Shown here piece by piece: positions 1 to 7,607 of a stretch of DNA of 64,000 nucleotides (position 1 is the stretch's first letter; each line of letters opens with the position of its first letter). The stretch comes from CAZQMX01 sp964594965. Its GTDB lineage: Bacteria; Patescibacteriota; Minisyncoccia; Portnoybacterales; UBA2143. Under the pieces are notes generated by a model, which made no database searches, was not told where the DNA came from, and saw only the letters and a program-made list of their open reading frames with translations. Where the stretch lies: positions 71,418 to 135,417 of the forward strand of contig CAZQMX010000001.1 of the NCBI GenBank assembly GCA_964594965.1, written 5' to 3'. The translations under genes and the position numbers were made by a program.

Positions 1-33
1 ATTTTCTTCCATTCTATCATACTCTTTCTTTGT

Positions 34-61
34 TTGACAACTTCTAGAAAAATGATACAAT
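34..61 (+). promoter_or_regulatory. Sigma-70 promoter of the grpE operon
   Basis: A -35 box TTGACA (34-39), a 16-base spacer and a -10 box TACAAT (56-61) are visible. The grpE ATG begins 7 bases after the -10 box, so the predicted transcript starts at or next to the start codon and would be leaderless. No CIRCE-type inverted repeat is visible, so HrcA control is not supported. Confidence 0.7.
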
Positions 62-68
62 GATATAA

Positions 69-557
69 ATGCTTAAAAAGAAAAAGATTAGTTATTTATC
101 CGAAGAATCAGAAAGACCGGAAGGAAGAATTAAAGGACTCAAAGATAAACTTAAGGAATGCCAAAAAGAAAAGGAGGAGTATTTAACCCAGGCGCAGCGC
201 GCCCGGGCTGATTTGATTAACTATCAAAGAAGACAGGAAGAAATGAAAGGCAGTCTGAAAGCCGATCTGGAAGCAACCATAACCAGAGACTTTCTTCCAA
301 TCCTGGATAGCTTAAAAGCCGGGGCTAAAAAAGACAAAGGAATAGAACAGATTTTAAATCAGTTTCAACAAGAATTAATTAAAAAAGGATTAGAAGAAAT
401 TAAATCTCTCGGTCAGAAATTTAATCCTGAAATGCACGAAGCGGTTGAGGAAATAGAATCCAAAGAAGAATCCGGAATAATTATTCAAGTAATCCAGGAC
501 GGATACAAAATAGATGGTTTGATTCTAAGACCAAGTAAAGTTAAAATTAGTAAATAG
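69..557 (+). CDS. grpE: GrpE nucleotide exchange factor
   Basis: GrpE releases ADP from DnaK and so resets the Hsp70 folding cycle in the cytoplasm. The 162-residue protein has a charged coiled-coil N-terminal half (about residues 15-65) and the GrpE head signature FNPEMHEAV at residues 118-126, followed by the typical GYKIDGLILRPSKV ending. Family members are usually 170-210 residues, so this is a short but complete version. It is the first gene of a chaperone operon with hsp20, dnaK and dnaJ. The start was chosen because it follows the promoter directly; no Shine-Dalgarno site is present, which fits a leaderless mRNA. Identification is secure. Confidence 0.95.
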   Translation: MLKKKKISYLSEESERPEGRIKGLKDKLKECQKEKEEYLTQAQRARADLINYQRRQEEMKGSLKADLEATITRDFLPILDSLKAGAKKDKGIEQILNQFQQELIKKGLEEIKSLGQKFNPEMHEAVEEIESKEESGIIIQVIQDGYKIDGLILRPSKVKISK

Positions 558-570
558 AAAGGAACATATT

Positions 571-1008
571 ATGCCCATTAAATGGCAACCATTTAAAGAT
601 TTAAATAGACGACCTCATCTTCCTGATGTTTTTGAAGAAGATGACCGGATGCCTTTTTCTCCACATTTCCGACAGGAAGAACCGACAATTGACATTTATC
701 AGGATAGAAATAATCTCTACATTGAACTTCCTTTAATTGGCATTAAAGCCAAGGATGTTAGTATTTCTATAGAGAATAGTGTTTTAATTATTGAAGGGAA
801 AATACAGGAAAAGAAAGAAGCCAAAGAAAAGGACTATATCAGAAAAGAAATCAGAAAAGGTTCTTTCCATCGGGCAATCAGATTGCCGGTTGAAGTTAAA
901 GGGAACCAGGCCAGCGCTGAAACATCTGAAGGCATGCTTAAAATCACTCTTCCCAAAGCAGTTAAAGGGGCTCCTAAAGCTAACCGAGTCCCAATTAAGA
1001 TTAAGTGA
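571..1008 (+). CDS. Small heat shock protein, Hsp20/alpha-crystallin family
   Basis: This ATP-independent holdase binds unfolding proteins and passes them to DnaK/DnaJ. An alpha-crystallin domain spans about residues 36-130, with the A-x-x-x-n-G-x-L-type signature near residues 115-129 (ending EGMLKITLPK). The C-terminal I-x-I oligomerisation motif is visible as IKI in the last residues. At 145 residues the length is normal. It starts 13 bases after grpE with an upstream GAAAGGA Shine-Dalgarno site, so it is cotranscribed with grpE. Placing Hsp20 between grpE and dnaK makes a compact heat-stress operon. Confidence 0.93.
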   Translation: MPIKWQPFKDLNRRPHLPDVFEEDDRMPFSPHFRQEEPTIDIYQDRNNLYIELPLIGIKAKDVSISIENSVLIIEGKIQEKKEAKEKDYIRKEIRKGSFHRAIRLPVEVKGNQASAETSEGMLKITLPKAVKGAPKANRVPIKIK

Positions 1009-1042
1009 GTATTTTTCTAAATCTCTGATTTAGTTTAAAATA

Positions 1043-1114
1043 GTCATCCTGAGGGCGAAGCCCGAAGGATCTATGGCAAAGAAAAGATAGATTCTTCGCT
1101 TCACTCAGAATGAC
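1043..1114. repeat. 72-bp palindromic repeat between hsp20 and dnaK
   Basis: The element starts GTCATCCTGAG and ends CTCAGAATGAC, so its ends are inverted repeats. Internal arms GAAGGATCT and AGATTCTTC also pair. A related element lies in-frame inside gltX at 14216-14284. It fills most of the 115-base gap before dnaK and could fold into a hairpin in the operon mRNA. No transposase gene is associated. Confidence 0.8.
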
Positions 1115-1123
1115 ATCGGCAAT

Positions 1124-2956
1124 ATGAGTAAAGTAATTGGTATTGATTTAGGAACCTCTAATTCTGCAGCCGCAGTTGTTGAGGCCGGAAAACCAACCAT
1201 AATTCCTTCAGCCGAAGGAACAGTTATTGGCGGAGGCAAAGCCTTTCCGTCCTATGTTGCCTTTGATAAAGAAGGCAATCTTTTAGTTGGCGAACCAGCC
1301 AGAAGGCAGGCAGTCAGTAATCCGGAAAACACGATTTCTGCTTTCAAACGGAAAATGGGGACAAAGGAAAAATATGCTATTAATGGCAAGGAATATACGC
1401 CGGAACAACTTTCTGCTTTTGTCCTGCAGAAAATTAAAAAAGATGCCGAGGCCTTTTTAGGCGAACCAATTCAAAAAGCCGTCATTACTGTCCCAGCCTA
1501 TTTCAATGATTCCCAGAGACAGGCAACCAAAGATGCTGGTTCAATTGCCGGGCTGGAAGTTGTCCGGATTATTAACGAACCAACTGCAGCTTCTCTTTCT
1601 TACGGAATTGACAAAGCCGGCCAAGAAGAAAAGATTCTTGTTTTTGACTTTGGCGGCGGAACTCTTGATGTCACGATTATGGACTTTGGCGAGGGTGTTT
1701 TTGAGGTCAAATCAACTTCAGGCGACACTCAATTAGGCGGAACAGATATGGATGAAGTTCTGGTTAATTACATTCTGGAAGAATTTAAAAACCAAAACAA
1801 TGTTGATTTGAAAGAAGACCGGACGGCCTTGGAACGGGTTAAAGATGCGGCTGAAAAAGCCAAGATTGAGTTATCAAGTACTCTTGAAACCAATATTATT
1901 ATTCCTTTTATCAGCCAATCAAAGGAATTAAACATGAAAATTACCCGGGCGAAATTAGAAGAATTAGTTAAGCCTATTGTTGAAAAATGCCGCGGTCCAT
2001 TAGAACAGGCCCTAAATGATTCTAAACTAACTCCTAATGATATTACTAAAATAATTTTGGTTGGTGGACCAACCCGAATGCCATTGGTTCAGAAATTTGT
2101 TGAAGATTATGCCGGTAAAAAAATTGAAAGGGGAGTTGATCCAATGGAATGTGTTGCTCTTGGAGCAGCAATTCAGGGCGGAATTCTAACTGGAGAAACA
2201 AAAGATGTTCTTTTGCTTGATGTTACTCCGCTGACTTTAGGAATTGAAACCCTTGGTCAGGTCATGACCCCTTTAATTGAAAGAAATACGACCATACCAA
2301 CTTCTAAGAGTCAGATTTTTTCAACGGCGGCTGATAATCAGCCGGCAGTTGATGTTCATGTTCTTCAGGGAGAAAGGCCAATGGCAACCGATAACCGAAC
2401 CCTGGGTAGATTTATTCTTGATGGCATTCCGCCTGCTCCGCGGGGCGTTCCTCAGATTGAAGTTACTTTTGATATTGATGCTAATGGAATTCTTAATGTC
2501 AAAGCTAAAGATAAAGCAACGAACAAAGAACAGAAAATTACTATTACCGATTCTTCATCTCTTTCTAAAGAAGATATTGAAAAGATGAAAAAAGAAGCTG
2601 AAGCTCATTCAGCCGAAGACCGAAAGAAAAAGGAATTAATTGAAACCAGAAATCAGGCTGATACTTTAATCTCTTCAACCGAGAAAGCCATGAAAGAAGC
2701 CGGAGATAAAGTTAAACCGGAGGATAAAAAAGAAGTTGAAGAAAAATTAGAATCTCTTAAGAAACTTAAAGATTCTAATGAAATTGAACCGCTTAAAAAA
2801 GCGATTGATGAATTATCCCAGGTTATTCAGAAAATCGGCGCTCAATTGTATCAATCCGCCTCCGCTAAAGCTGCGGCGGACAAGAAAGTCTCAGAAGACA
2901 AGCCGGTGGACAAGACGGTTGAAGGAGAATACGAAGAAATTAAAAAGGAGGAATAA
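1124..2956 (+). CDS. dnaK: Chaperone DnaK (Hsp70)
   Basis: DnaK is the ATP-dependent Hsp70 that binds and releases hydrophobic peptide segments. The phosphate-1 motif GIDLGTSNS (about residues 6-14), the phosphate-2 region VFDFGGGTLDVTI (about 173-185) and the adenosine motif ILVGGPTRMP are all visible. The substrate-binding domain follows, and the tail ends in EGEYEEIKKEE, similar to the usual acidic DnaK tail. Length 610 is normal. The variable lid/tail region holds an in-frame palindromic repeat at 2855-2880 that encodes an Ala/Ser/Lys-rich stretch. It overlaps the next gene by one base and shares the operon with grpE and dnaJ. Confidence 0.97.
   Translation: MSKVIGIDLGTSNSAAAVVEAGKPTIIPSAEGTVIGGGKAFPSYVAFDKEGNLLVGEPARRQAVSNPENTISAFKRKMGTKEKYAINGKEYTPEQLSAFVLQKIKKDAEAFLGEPIQKAVITVPAYFNDSQRQATKDAGSIAGLEVVRIINEPTAASLSYGIDKAGQEEKILVFDFGGGTLDVTIMDFGEGVFEVKSTSGDTQLGGTDMDEVLVNYILEEFKNQNNVDLKEDRTALERVKDAAEKAKIELSSTLETNIIIPFISQSKELNMKITRAKLEELVKPIVEKCRGPLEQALNDSKLTPNDITKIILVGGPTRMPLVQKFVEDYAGKKIERGVDPMECVALGAAIQGGILTGETKDVLLLDVTPLTLGIETLGQVMTPLIERNTTIPTSKSQIFSTAADNQPAVDVHVLQGERPMATDNRTLGRFILDGIPPAPRGVPQIEVTFDIDANGILNVKAKDKATNKEQKITITDSSSLSKEDIEKMKKEAEAHSAEDRKKKELIETRNQADTLISSTEKAMKEAGDKVKPEDKKEVEEKLESLKKLKDSNEIEPLKKAIDELSQVIQKIGAQLYQSASAKAAADKKVSEDKPVDKTVEGEYEEIKKEE
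2855..2880. repeat. GC-rich palindrome inside the dnaK tail
   Basis: TCCGCC and GGCGGA arms enclose an inner imperfect hairpin, in frame with dnaK. Read on the minus strand the arm begins CCGCCGCAG, close to the CGCCGTAG arm of the elements at 20295, 34090 and 36191, so it probably belongs to the same family. Confidence 0.6.
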
Positions 2957-3732
2957 TGAAGATAAACAAGAATCAAATAACTAATTCTGTAATTATTGGT
3001 CTGGCGACTTTGGTCGCGGCGATTACCTGGGCCGGACTAAAAGGAGTGTTATTCAATGATGGTTCTTGGATTTTTCCAAGTATTGGCTTTTTAATCTTAT
3101 CAGTCTTTTTGAGCTTAAACTGGCTCTTGACCAAATCAAGGACAATTATTTTAACAACCCTTGTCTTTATCTTGATTACTTTTTTGCTGACTTTTGGGCT
3201 TAAGATTGAATTTTTTGCAGTTCTTCTTTTGGCTTTGCTTTTCTTTGTTTTTGGCTCATTTCGGTCAATTTCTGAAAAAGAGGACAGAATTAAAATTAAC
3301 TCAATTAAAATTGTTAAAAGGGGACTGCCATATATTATGACCGGCCTTTCCCTTGTTATTGCCTCGGCCTACTATTTCTCCCCCCTCTCTATGATTGGTC
3401 AGGAAAAAATTGAAATTCCCCGTCCTTTTTTTAATACCATTATCAGTCCGGTAATCGAAGTTTTTGAAGGACAGACCGGTTTCGATCTAAGAGAAACGCG
3501 AGATACCCTTTATCAGACAATTAACGGAGAGATTAATAAACGGAGCGAACCTTACAAAGGATTCATTCCAATTAGTTTATCCGTTGGTGTCTTTTTCGCT
3601 CTTAAAGTTATTAGTATTCCTTTTATCTGGCTGACAATTCTCTTAGCCTCCCTCATTTTCAAAATCCTGGTTTGGACAAAGGCAATCCATATTCATGAAA
3701 AGTCTGTCTTGAGGGAGGTAATTGAAATTTAA
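2956..3732 (+). CDS. Multi-pass membrane protein between dnaK and dnaJ
   Basis: I do not recognise a family. The 258-residue protein has hydrophobic segments at about residues 10-28, 38-57, 63-80, 84-100 and 125-142. A soluble stretch of about 55 residues (150-205) and one or two further membrane segments follow, with a short C-terminal tail. The soluble part faces one side of the membrane and carries a conserved-looking FDLRETRD patch. It overlaps dnaK by one base and ends 2 bases before dnaJ, so it is translated with the chaperones. A role in membrane-proximal folding is inference only. Confidence 0.8.
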   Translation: MKINKNQITNSVIIGLATLVAAITWAGLKGVLFNDGSWIFPSIGFLILSVFLSLNWLLTKSRTIILTTLVFILITFLLTFGLKIEFFAVLLLALLFFVFGSFRSISEKEDRIKINSIKIVKRGLPYIMTGLSLVIASAYYFSPLSMIGQEKIEIPRPFFNTIISPVIEVFEGQTGFDLRETRDTLYQTINGEINKRSEPYKGFIPISLSVGVFFALKVISIPFIWLTILLASLIFKILVWTKAIHIHEKSVLREVIEI

Positions 3733-3734
3733 CC

Positions 3735-4820
3735 ATGGCTCAAGATTACTACGAAGTTCTCGGCGTTGATAAAGGCGCTGAGGAGGGGGAAATTAAAAAG
3801 GCCTATCGGAAACTAGCTCTTAAATACCATCCTGACCGGGCGCCGGAAAGCAAGAAAAAGGAATACGAGGAAAAGTTCAAGGAAATTAGCCAGGCCTACC
3901 GAATTTTATCCGATAAAGAGAAAAAAGCCCAATATGACCAATTCGGCCAGACCTTTGAAGGGCAAGCGCCATTTGGACAAGGGTTTTCCCAACAGGACTT
4001 TCATTCTTTTTATGATGCCTTTGGCGGAGAGGATATTTTTGAAGACCTAGGTTTTAGCAGGATTTTTGAAGAAATCTTTGGCCGAAGAACCAGAGCAACT
4101 GCCCAGGCCGGCGATGATATTTCCATTGATATGGAAATTAGTTTAGAAGATGCTTATCATGGTTTAGAAAAAGAAGTTGATTTGAGAAAATTAGTTTCCT
4201 GTTCAGAATGCCAGGGCAAAGGCGGAAAGAAATTGAAAAAATGCTCAGTTTGCCAGGGAAGCGGATACCAACAAATTCAAAGCAGAAGTATTCTTGGATA
4301 TTTTATCCAGCAAAGACCCTGTTCTGAATGCCAGGGCAGAGGAGAGGTTCCAGAGGAAGAATGCAGTCATTGCCGTGGACAAGGCCGAATTAAAGAAAAC
4401 AAAAAGATTAAAGTCATTGTTCCCCAGGGAATTGAAAATGGCCAGACTTTAAGATTAAGCGGACAGGGCCAGGCCGGGAAACACGGCAGTCAATCAGGCG
4501 ACCTCTTTGTTAGTATTCATATCAAAGAACACAAGTATTTTAAACGCCAATCAGATAATCTTTTCTATGAATTAGTTGTTAACTTTACCCAGGCAAGTTT
4601 GGGTGATAGAATAGAAATACCGACAATCGACGGGGAAATTAATTTAAAAATTCCATCAGGAACACAGCCCGGAGAATTAATTGAATTAAAAGGCAAAGGC
4701 ATGCCCCGGCTCTATGGAAGAGGAAAAGGGGATATGATTATCAGAATTCGGGTTGAAGTTCCCAAGAAACTATCCCGTCAACAAAAGAAATTAATTAAAG
4801 AATTAAGTAAAAGTAGTTAA
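3735..4820 (+). CDS. dnaJ: Chaperone DnaJ (type I Hsp40)
   Basis: DnaJ delivers substrates to DnaK and stimulates its ATPase. The J domain (residues 1-65) holds the HPD motif at 32-34. A glycine/phenylalanine-rich linker follows, then four CxxCxGxG zinc-binding repeats starting at about residues 156, 170, 196 and 210, and the C-terminal substrate-binding domains. All diagnostic parts are present, so this is full-length type I DnaJ (361 residues). The start lies 2 bases after the membrane-protein stop, so translation is probably coupled. Confidence 0.96.
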   Translation: MAQDYYEVLGVDKGAEEGEIKKAYRKLALKYHPDRAPESKKKEYEEKFKEISQAYRILSDKEKKAQYDQFGQTFEGQAPFGQGFSQQDFHSFYDAFGGEDIFEDLGFSRIFEEIFGRRTRATAQAGDDISIDMEISLEDAYHGLEKEVDLRKLVSCSECQGKGGKKLKKCSVCQGSGYQQIQSRSILGYFIQQRPCSECQGRGEVPEEECSHCRGQGRIKENKKIKVIVPQGIENGQTLRLSGQGQAGKHGSQSGDLFVSIHIKEHKYFKRQSDNLFYELVVNFTQASLGDRIEIPTIDGEINLKIPSGTQPGELIELKGKGMPRLYGRGKGDMIIRIRVEVPKKLSRQQKKLIKELSKSS

Positions 4821-4823
4821 TAT

Positions 4824-5372
4824 ATGGAAATCCGTTCATTTCTGGCAAACCTCCATGTTGGCGCTGCCTCGGGCTGGGATTTATTCATCGCCCTGGTTTT
4901 TTTAATTGCTGTTCTAATTTATGGATTTTTTCTTGGCCGCAACCGAATGATAATTCTTTTAATCAGCAGTTATTTTTCTCTTTTAATTGTTAAATCTCTG
5001 CCTTGGCAGAAATTATCATCTTTTGGTTGGCTGGGAATAGACAACGGGCCGTCGGGATCTTCTCAAATCCTGATTTTTATCGGAGTTATTCTTTTACTCT
5101 ATTTCCTTATCCCTCGCAGTCTTTTAAGTTCACCTCTCCGAATCAGGAAAAGAGGGGATGCTTCCTGGATTCAATTATTCATTCTTAGCGTTGTCCAGGT
5201 TGGATTACTGGCTATGATTATTCTTTCATTTCTTCCACCAGATGCGGTTTCAAATCTTGGCTCGGTTATTAAAAAAATATTCATTGGGCCGGAAGCTGAA
5301 TTTGTCTGGGTGACTATTCCGATATTAGCCGTGGTTTTAATGCGAAGGAAGAAGGAAATAGGGAAGAAGTAA
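4824..5372 (+). CDS. Membrane protein at the end of the chaperone operon
   Basis: The 182-residue protein has about four hydrophobic segments (roughly residues 15-38, 40-57, 82-97 and 115-140) plus a fifth near the C-terminus, with a basic tail. It resembles CvpA-like or colicin-V-production-type small membrane proteins in general build, but no motif fixes that assignment. It begins 4 bases after dnaJ and is followed by a hairpin terminator, so it is the last gene of the grpE-dnaJ transcript. Confidence 0.75.
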   Translation: MEIRSFLANLHVGAASGWDLFIALVFLIAVLIYGFFLGRNRMIILLISSYFSLLIVKSLPWQKLSSFGWLGIDNGPSGSSQILIFIGVILLLYFLIPRSLLSSPLRIRKRGDASWIQLFILSVVQVGLLAMIILSFLPPDAVSNLGSVIKKIFIGPEAEFVWVTIPILAVVLMRRKKEIGKK

Positions 5373-5388
5373 GGGGTAAACAAAATTT

Positions 5389-5410
5389 ATCAAGCTTCTG
5401 GCTTGATTTT
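5389..5410 (+). terminator. Terminator of the chaperone operon
   Basis: ATCAAGC (5389-5395), loop TTCTG and GCTTGAT (5401-5407) form a 7-bp hairpin followed by a T-rich run. Its 3' arm overlaps the -35 box of the tRNA-Lys promoter. Confidence 0.7.
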
Positions 5411-5431
5411 TATTTGGAAAGAAGATATAAT
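5403..5431 (+). promoter_or_regulatory. Promoter of tRNA-Lys
   Basis: -35 TTGATT (5403-5408), a 17-base spacer and -10 TATAAT (5426-5431) lie 8 bases before the mature tRNA 5' end. Confidence 0.75.
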
Positions 5432-5439
5432 GTGTGTAT

Positions 5440-5513
5440 GCGCCGTTAGCTCAGTCCGGTAGAGCAACTCCCTTTTAAGGAGATGGTCGGGGGTTCGAAT
5501 CCCTCACGGCGTA
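5440..5513 (+). tRNA. tRNA-Lys (anticodon UUU)
   Basis: The 74-base cloverleaf has acceptor arms GCGCCGT/ACGGCGT with a first G-U pair and discriminator A. The TTCGAAT T-loop is closed by GGGGG/CCCTC (one G-U pair). The anticodon loop CTTTTAA gives anticodon TTT. The CCA end is not encoded. The gene is monocistronic, with its own promoter and downstream hairpins. Confidence 0.95.
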
Positions 5514-5531
5514 CTGAAATTTATTACGGGT

Positions 5532-5575
5532 TCGCCCTGTCATCCGACGGGGCGCCCTATCGGATGATAGGGCGA
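5532..5575. repeat. Long imperfect palindrome after tRNA-Lys
   Basis: Arms TCGCCCT-G-TCATCCGA and TCGGATGA-T-AGGGCGA pair over 15 bp with one mismatch around a GC-rich loop. It is probably a dispersed palindromic element; it may also act as an RNA 3' structure. Confidence 0.65.
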
Positions 5576-5597
5576 TTCCCTCTACCCCTACCATGAT

Positions 5598-5637
5598 AAA
5601 AACCCGCTTGTCTGTTTTTCCAGACAGGCGGGTTTTT
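5598..5637 (+). terminator. Strong hairpin terminator downstream of tRNA-Lys
   Basis: A 16-bp stem (AAAACCCGCTTGTCTG pairing with CAGACAGGCGGGTTTT, one G-T wobble) is followed by a T run. The core CCCGC(C/T)TGTC/GACAGG resembles the palindrome inside dacA at 9329-9345. Confidence 0.8.
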
Positions 5638-5693
5638 GTATTCTCTCAATGGTGTTTATTCATCTTATTTATGCTAAAATATTGGATAAGAAA

Positions 5694-6596
5694 ATGCATC
5701 ACATAGCGATAATGAGAAAATCCTGGGGTCTCTTGCCCAAGATTTTAACCAAAGAAAAGACAATTGAATCACGCTGGTATATGAATAAATATTCCCCCTG
5801 GGACAGAATTAAAAAAGGGGATATTGTCTATTTTAAAAACTCTGGCGAGCCGATCAGCGTTAAAACAGAAGTTTCAAAGATTATTCAGTATTCAGATTTA
5901 ACATCAGTTAAAGTTAAACAAATTCTTGAAGAATATGGCGCTAAAGATGGTTTGGGCATTAATGAAATTGACAAATATTATCAGATGTTTAAAGATAAAA
6001 AGTATTGTTTATTAATTTTTCTTAAAAATCCGCAGAAAATTAAATCTTTTGATATAGACAAAACCGGATTTGGAGCCATGGCGGCCTGGATAACAGTTGA
6101 TAATATAAAAAGAATTATCGGAGGTCGAACCTCCGACAGTCCCAATATGACTAATTTAATGACAAAAGAACAATTTAATAAGAAAAAGAAGGAACTGGAT
6201 AAATTAAAGAAAGAATATGAGAAATTGGGTAAAAAGATTTCTGGAGAAGCCAAAGACAGCGGTTCTTTTCTTCATAATATCCCAGGCTATGTTGGATTAA
6301 TGGATAGAATGGAAGCCCTCTCTTTAAAGATTGCTCAGTTAGAAAAAGAATTGGACTCTGTTCAAATGATTAGCCCGAAGGAGATTCCTTCTGGTGTTGT
6401 CTCGGTTTTATCCTGTGTTTTGGTTTTAGATATTCTGAAAAACAAAAAAGAGAAATATTGTTTCGGGGAAAATATTAGCCAGGATTCCTTAATTGGCAAA
6501 GCGCTGATTAATAAGAAGGTTGGGGATAGAGTAAAAGTTAAAACCCCAAAAGGCGAAAGGGAATTGGAGATACTGGAAATAGAAGTTATGGCTTGA
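5694..6596 (+). CDS. ASCH-domain protein fused to a GreA/GreB-like C-terminal domain
   Basis: The N-terminal part (about residues 1-120 from this start) matches the ASCH/PUA-like fold: it runs from MHHIAIMRKSWG through IESRWY and W(D)RIKKGDIVYFKNSGEP, a putative RNA- or nucleotide-binding surface. A lysine-rich coiled region follows. The last 70 residues resemble the FKBP-like C-terminal domain of GreA/GreB, including SLIGKALINKKVGDRVKVKTPKG and ILEIE. The linker contains an in-frame palindromic repeat encoding IGGRTSDS. The upstream ATG at 5649 is possible; 5694 is preferred because homology starts there and an extended -10 (TGCTAAAAT) lies about 15 bases upstream. Function, perhaps linked to transcription elongation, is inferred. 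Confidence 0.75.
   Translation: MHHIAIMRKSWGLLPKILTKEKTIESRWYMNKYSPWDRIKKGDIVYFKNSGEPISVKTEVSKIIQYSDLTSVKVKQILEEYGAKDGLGINEIDKYYQMFKDKKYCLLIFLKNPQKIKSFDIDKTGFGAMAAWITVDNIKRIIGGRTSDSPNMTNLMTKEQFNKKKKELDKLKKEYEKLGKKISGEAKDSGSFLHNIPGYVGLMDRMEALSLKIAQLEKELDSVQMISPKEIPSGVVSVLSCVLVLDILKNKKEKYCFGENISQDSLIGKALINKKVGDRVKVKTPKGERELEILEIEVMA
6119..6137. repeat. 19-bp palindrome inside the ASCH/GreA-like gene
   Basis: TCGGAGG and CCTCCGA arms surround a TCGA-type centre. The same sequence occurs at 23743-23761 with a second imperfect copy beside it. It is in frame and encodes part of the inter-domain linker. Confidence 0.8.
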
Positions 6597-6629
6597 CTTA
6601 TTTCTGGGTTGGATTAGAATAAGAGTATT

Positions 6630-6878
6630 ATGACAGATAAAGATGTTCAAAAAATTATAGAAGCTAATAAAGCGGTCTTTTATGATAAACAGGAAATGGA
6701 CTCAAAGTTTAATGATTTGAGGGGTGATTTCAATAAACTTCAATCTTCTGTTGACAGATTGGCCGGAAATATTGCGGATTATGTTCAGGAAATGAAGATG
6801 CTTGGCAGTAAGATTGATCGACATGAAAAATGGATACAGCAACTTGCCCAAAAACTAGGAGTTAGTTTGGATTATTAA
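6630..6878 (+). CDS. Small coiled-coil protein
   Basis: The 82-residue hydrophilic protein is predicted to be almost entirely helical. Heptad-like spacing of hydrophobic residues runs from residue 25 to 75 (FNDLRGDFNKLQSSVDRLAGNI). There is no signal peptide or membrane segment. Such short coiled-coil orphans are common in Patescibacteria, but I know of no function. It lies 33 bases after the ASCH/GreA-like gene. Confidence 0.7.
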   Translation: MTDKDVQKIIEANKAVFYDKQEMDSKFNDLRGDFNKLQSSVDRLAGNIADYVQEMKMLGSKIDRHEKWIQQLAQKLGVSLDY

Positions 6879-6991
6879 ATCAATTTTTATTTGGAAAATG
6901 GTTTGACAATGGCAGTGTATCGTGGTGCGCTGTTTTTTAATTACGATTTTAATTCAAGTTCACTAACAACAAACAGAAAGGGAGATAGGTA

Positions 6992-7483
6992 ATGGATGAT
7001 TGTTTTTTGTGCAAAGAAGGAACATGTTTTTTAATGTATGCAGGGGATACGGGGGATTGTCGGGTCTATTGCAGTATTAGACCAGACTTGGATCCCGAGT
7101 CAAAAAAGCCACTTCATGTATTGGTGGCGCCAAAGAAACATTTTGCTTCGGTTTCTGAGATGCCACGGGGGGATTATCTCAGATTTATGAACGCCGTACA
7201 ACAGGTTAAAAACTTCTATCTGTCCAGGGGCTATGGACCGGCGGTAACTATACTGATCCTTGAGCCCGGTCCTCATTCGCCCCATCCCCACGCTCATTTG
7301 GTTTTTTCGAGTAATCCACTTCGGCCCCTAAAAGAAGAAAAAAGAGATTTGGTTGAGGAGGACTTTCTGGACGAATTAAAAAGAGAGGCTGAGGCTTTAC
7401 AAAAAAAGAACTGTCCGCGCTGTCGGGGCACCACTAAAGGGAATCGTACACATCAATATCAACGATGCCACCCGAAGACGTAA
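6992..7483 (+). CDS. HIT-family hydrolase with extra cysteine pairs
   Basis: Histidine-triad proteins hydrolyse nucleotide phosphoramidates or diadenosine polyphosphates. The catalytic triad motif HPHAHLVF is at about residues 98-105, preceded by the usual LHVLVAPKKHFAS strand-helix region. An N-terminal CFLC (4-7) and a C-terminal CPRC (about 142) could bind zinc, as in several HIT proteins. A good Shine-Dalgarno site (AAAGGGAG) lies just upstream. The gene stands alone between two non-coding gaps and ends before a hairpin terminator. Confidence 0.85.
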   Translation: MDDCFLCKEGTCFLMYAGDTGDCRVYCSIRPDLDPESKKPLHVLVAPKKHFASVSEMPRGDYLRFMNAVQQVKNFYLSRGYGPAVTILILEPGPHSPHPHAHLVFSSNPLRPLKEEKRDLVEEDFLDELKREAEALQKKNCPRCRGTTKGNRTHQYQRCHPKT

Positions 7484-7525
7484 AAGAGAAGACGTAAAAG
7501 AGTCGTGGGGAGCAAAAAAAATAGG

Positions 7526-7557
7526 GCGGGGTGGAAAGTTAATCCATCCCGCTTTTT
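7526..7557 (+). terminator. Hairpin terminator after the HIT gene
   Basis: GCGGGGTGGA (7526-7535) pairs with TCCATCCCGC (7543-7552) with one G-T wobble and is followed by TTTTT. Confidence 0.85.
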
Positions 7558-7607
7558 AATTTATCAACATTGCTTGTTTTTAGCCAAAATGATAATATAT
7601 TAAAGAT

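Noticed and set aside
1009..1123. CIRCE heat-shock operator before dnaK
   Set aside because: The inverted repeat there is the GTCAT palindromic element, not the TTAGCACTC-N9-GAGTGCTAA sequence.
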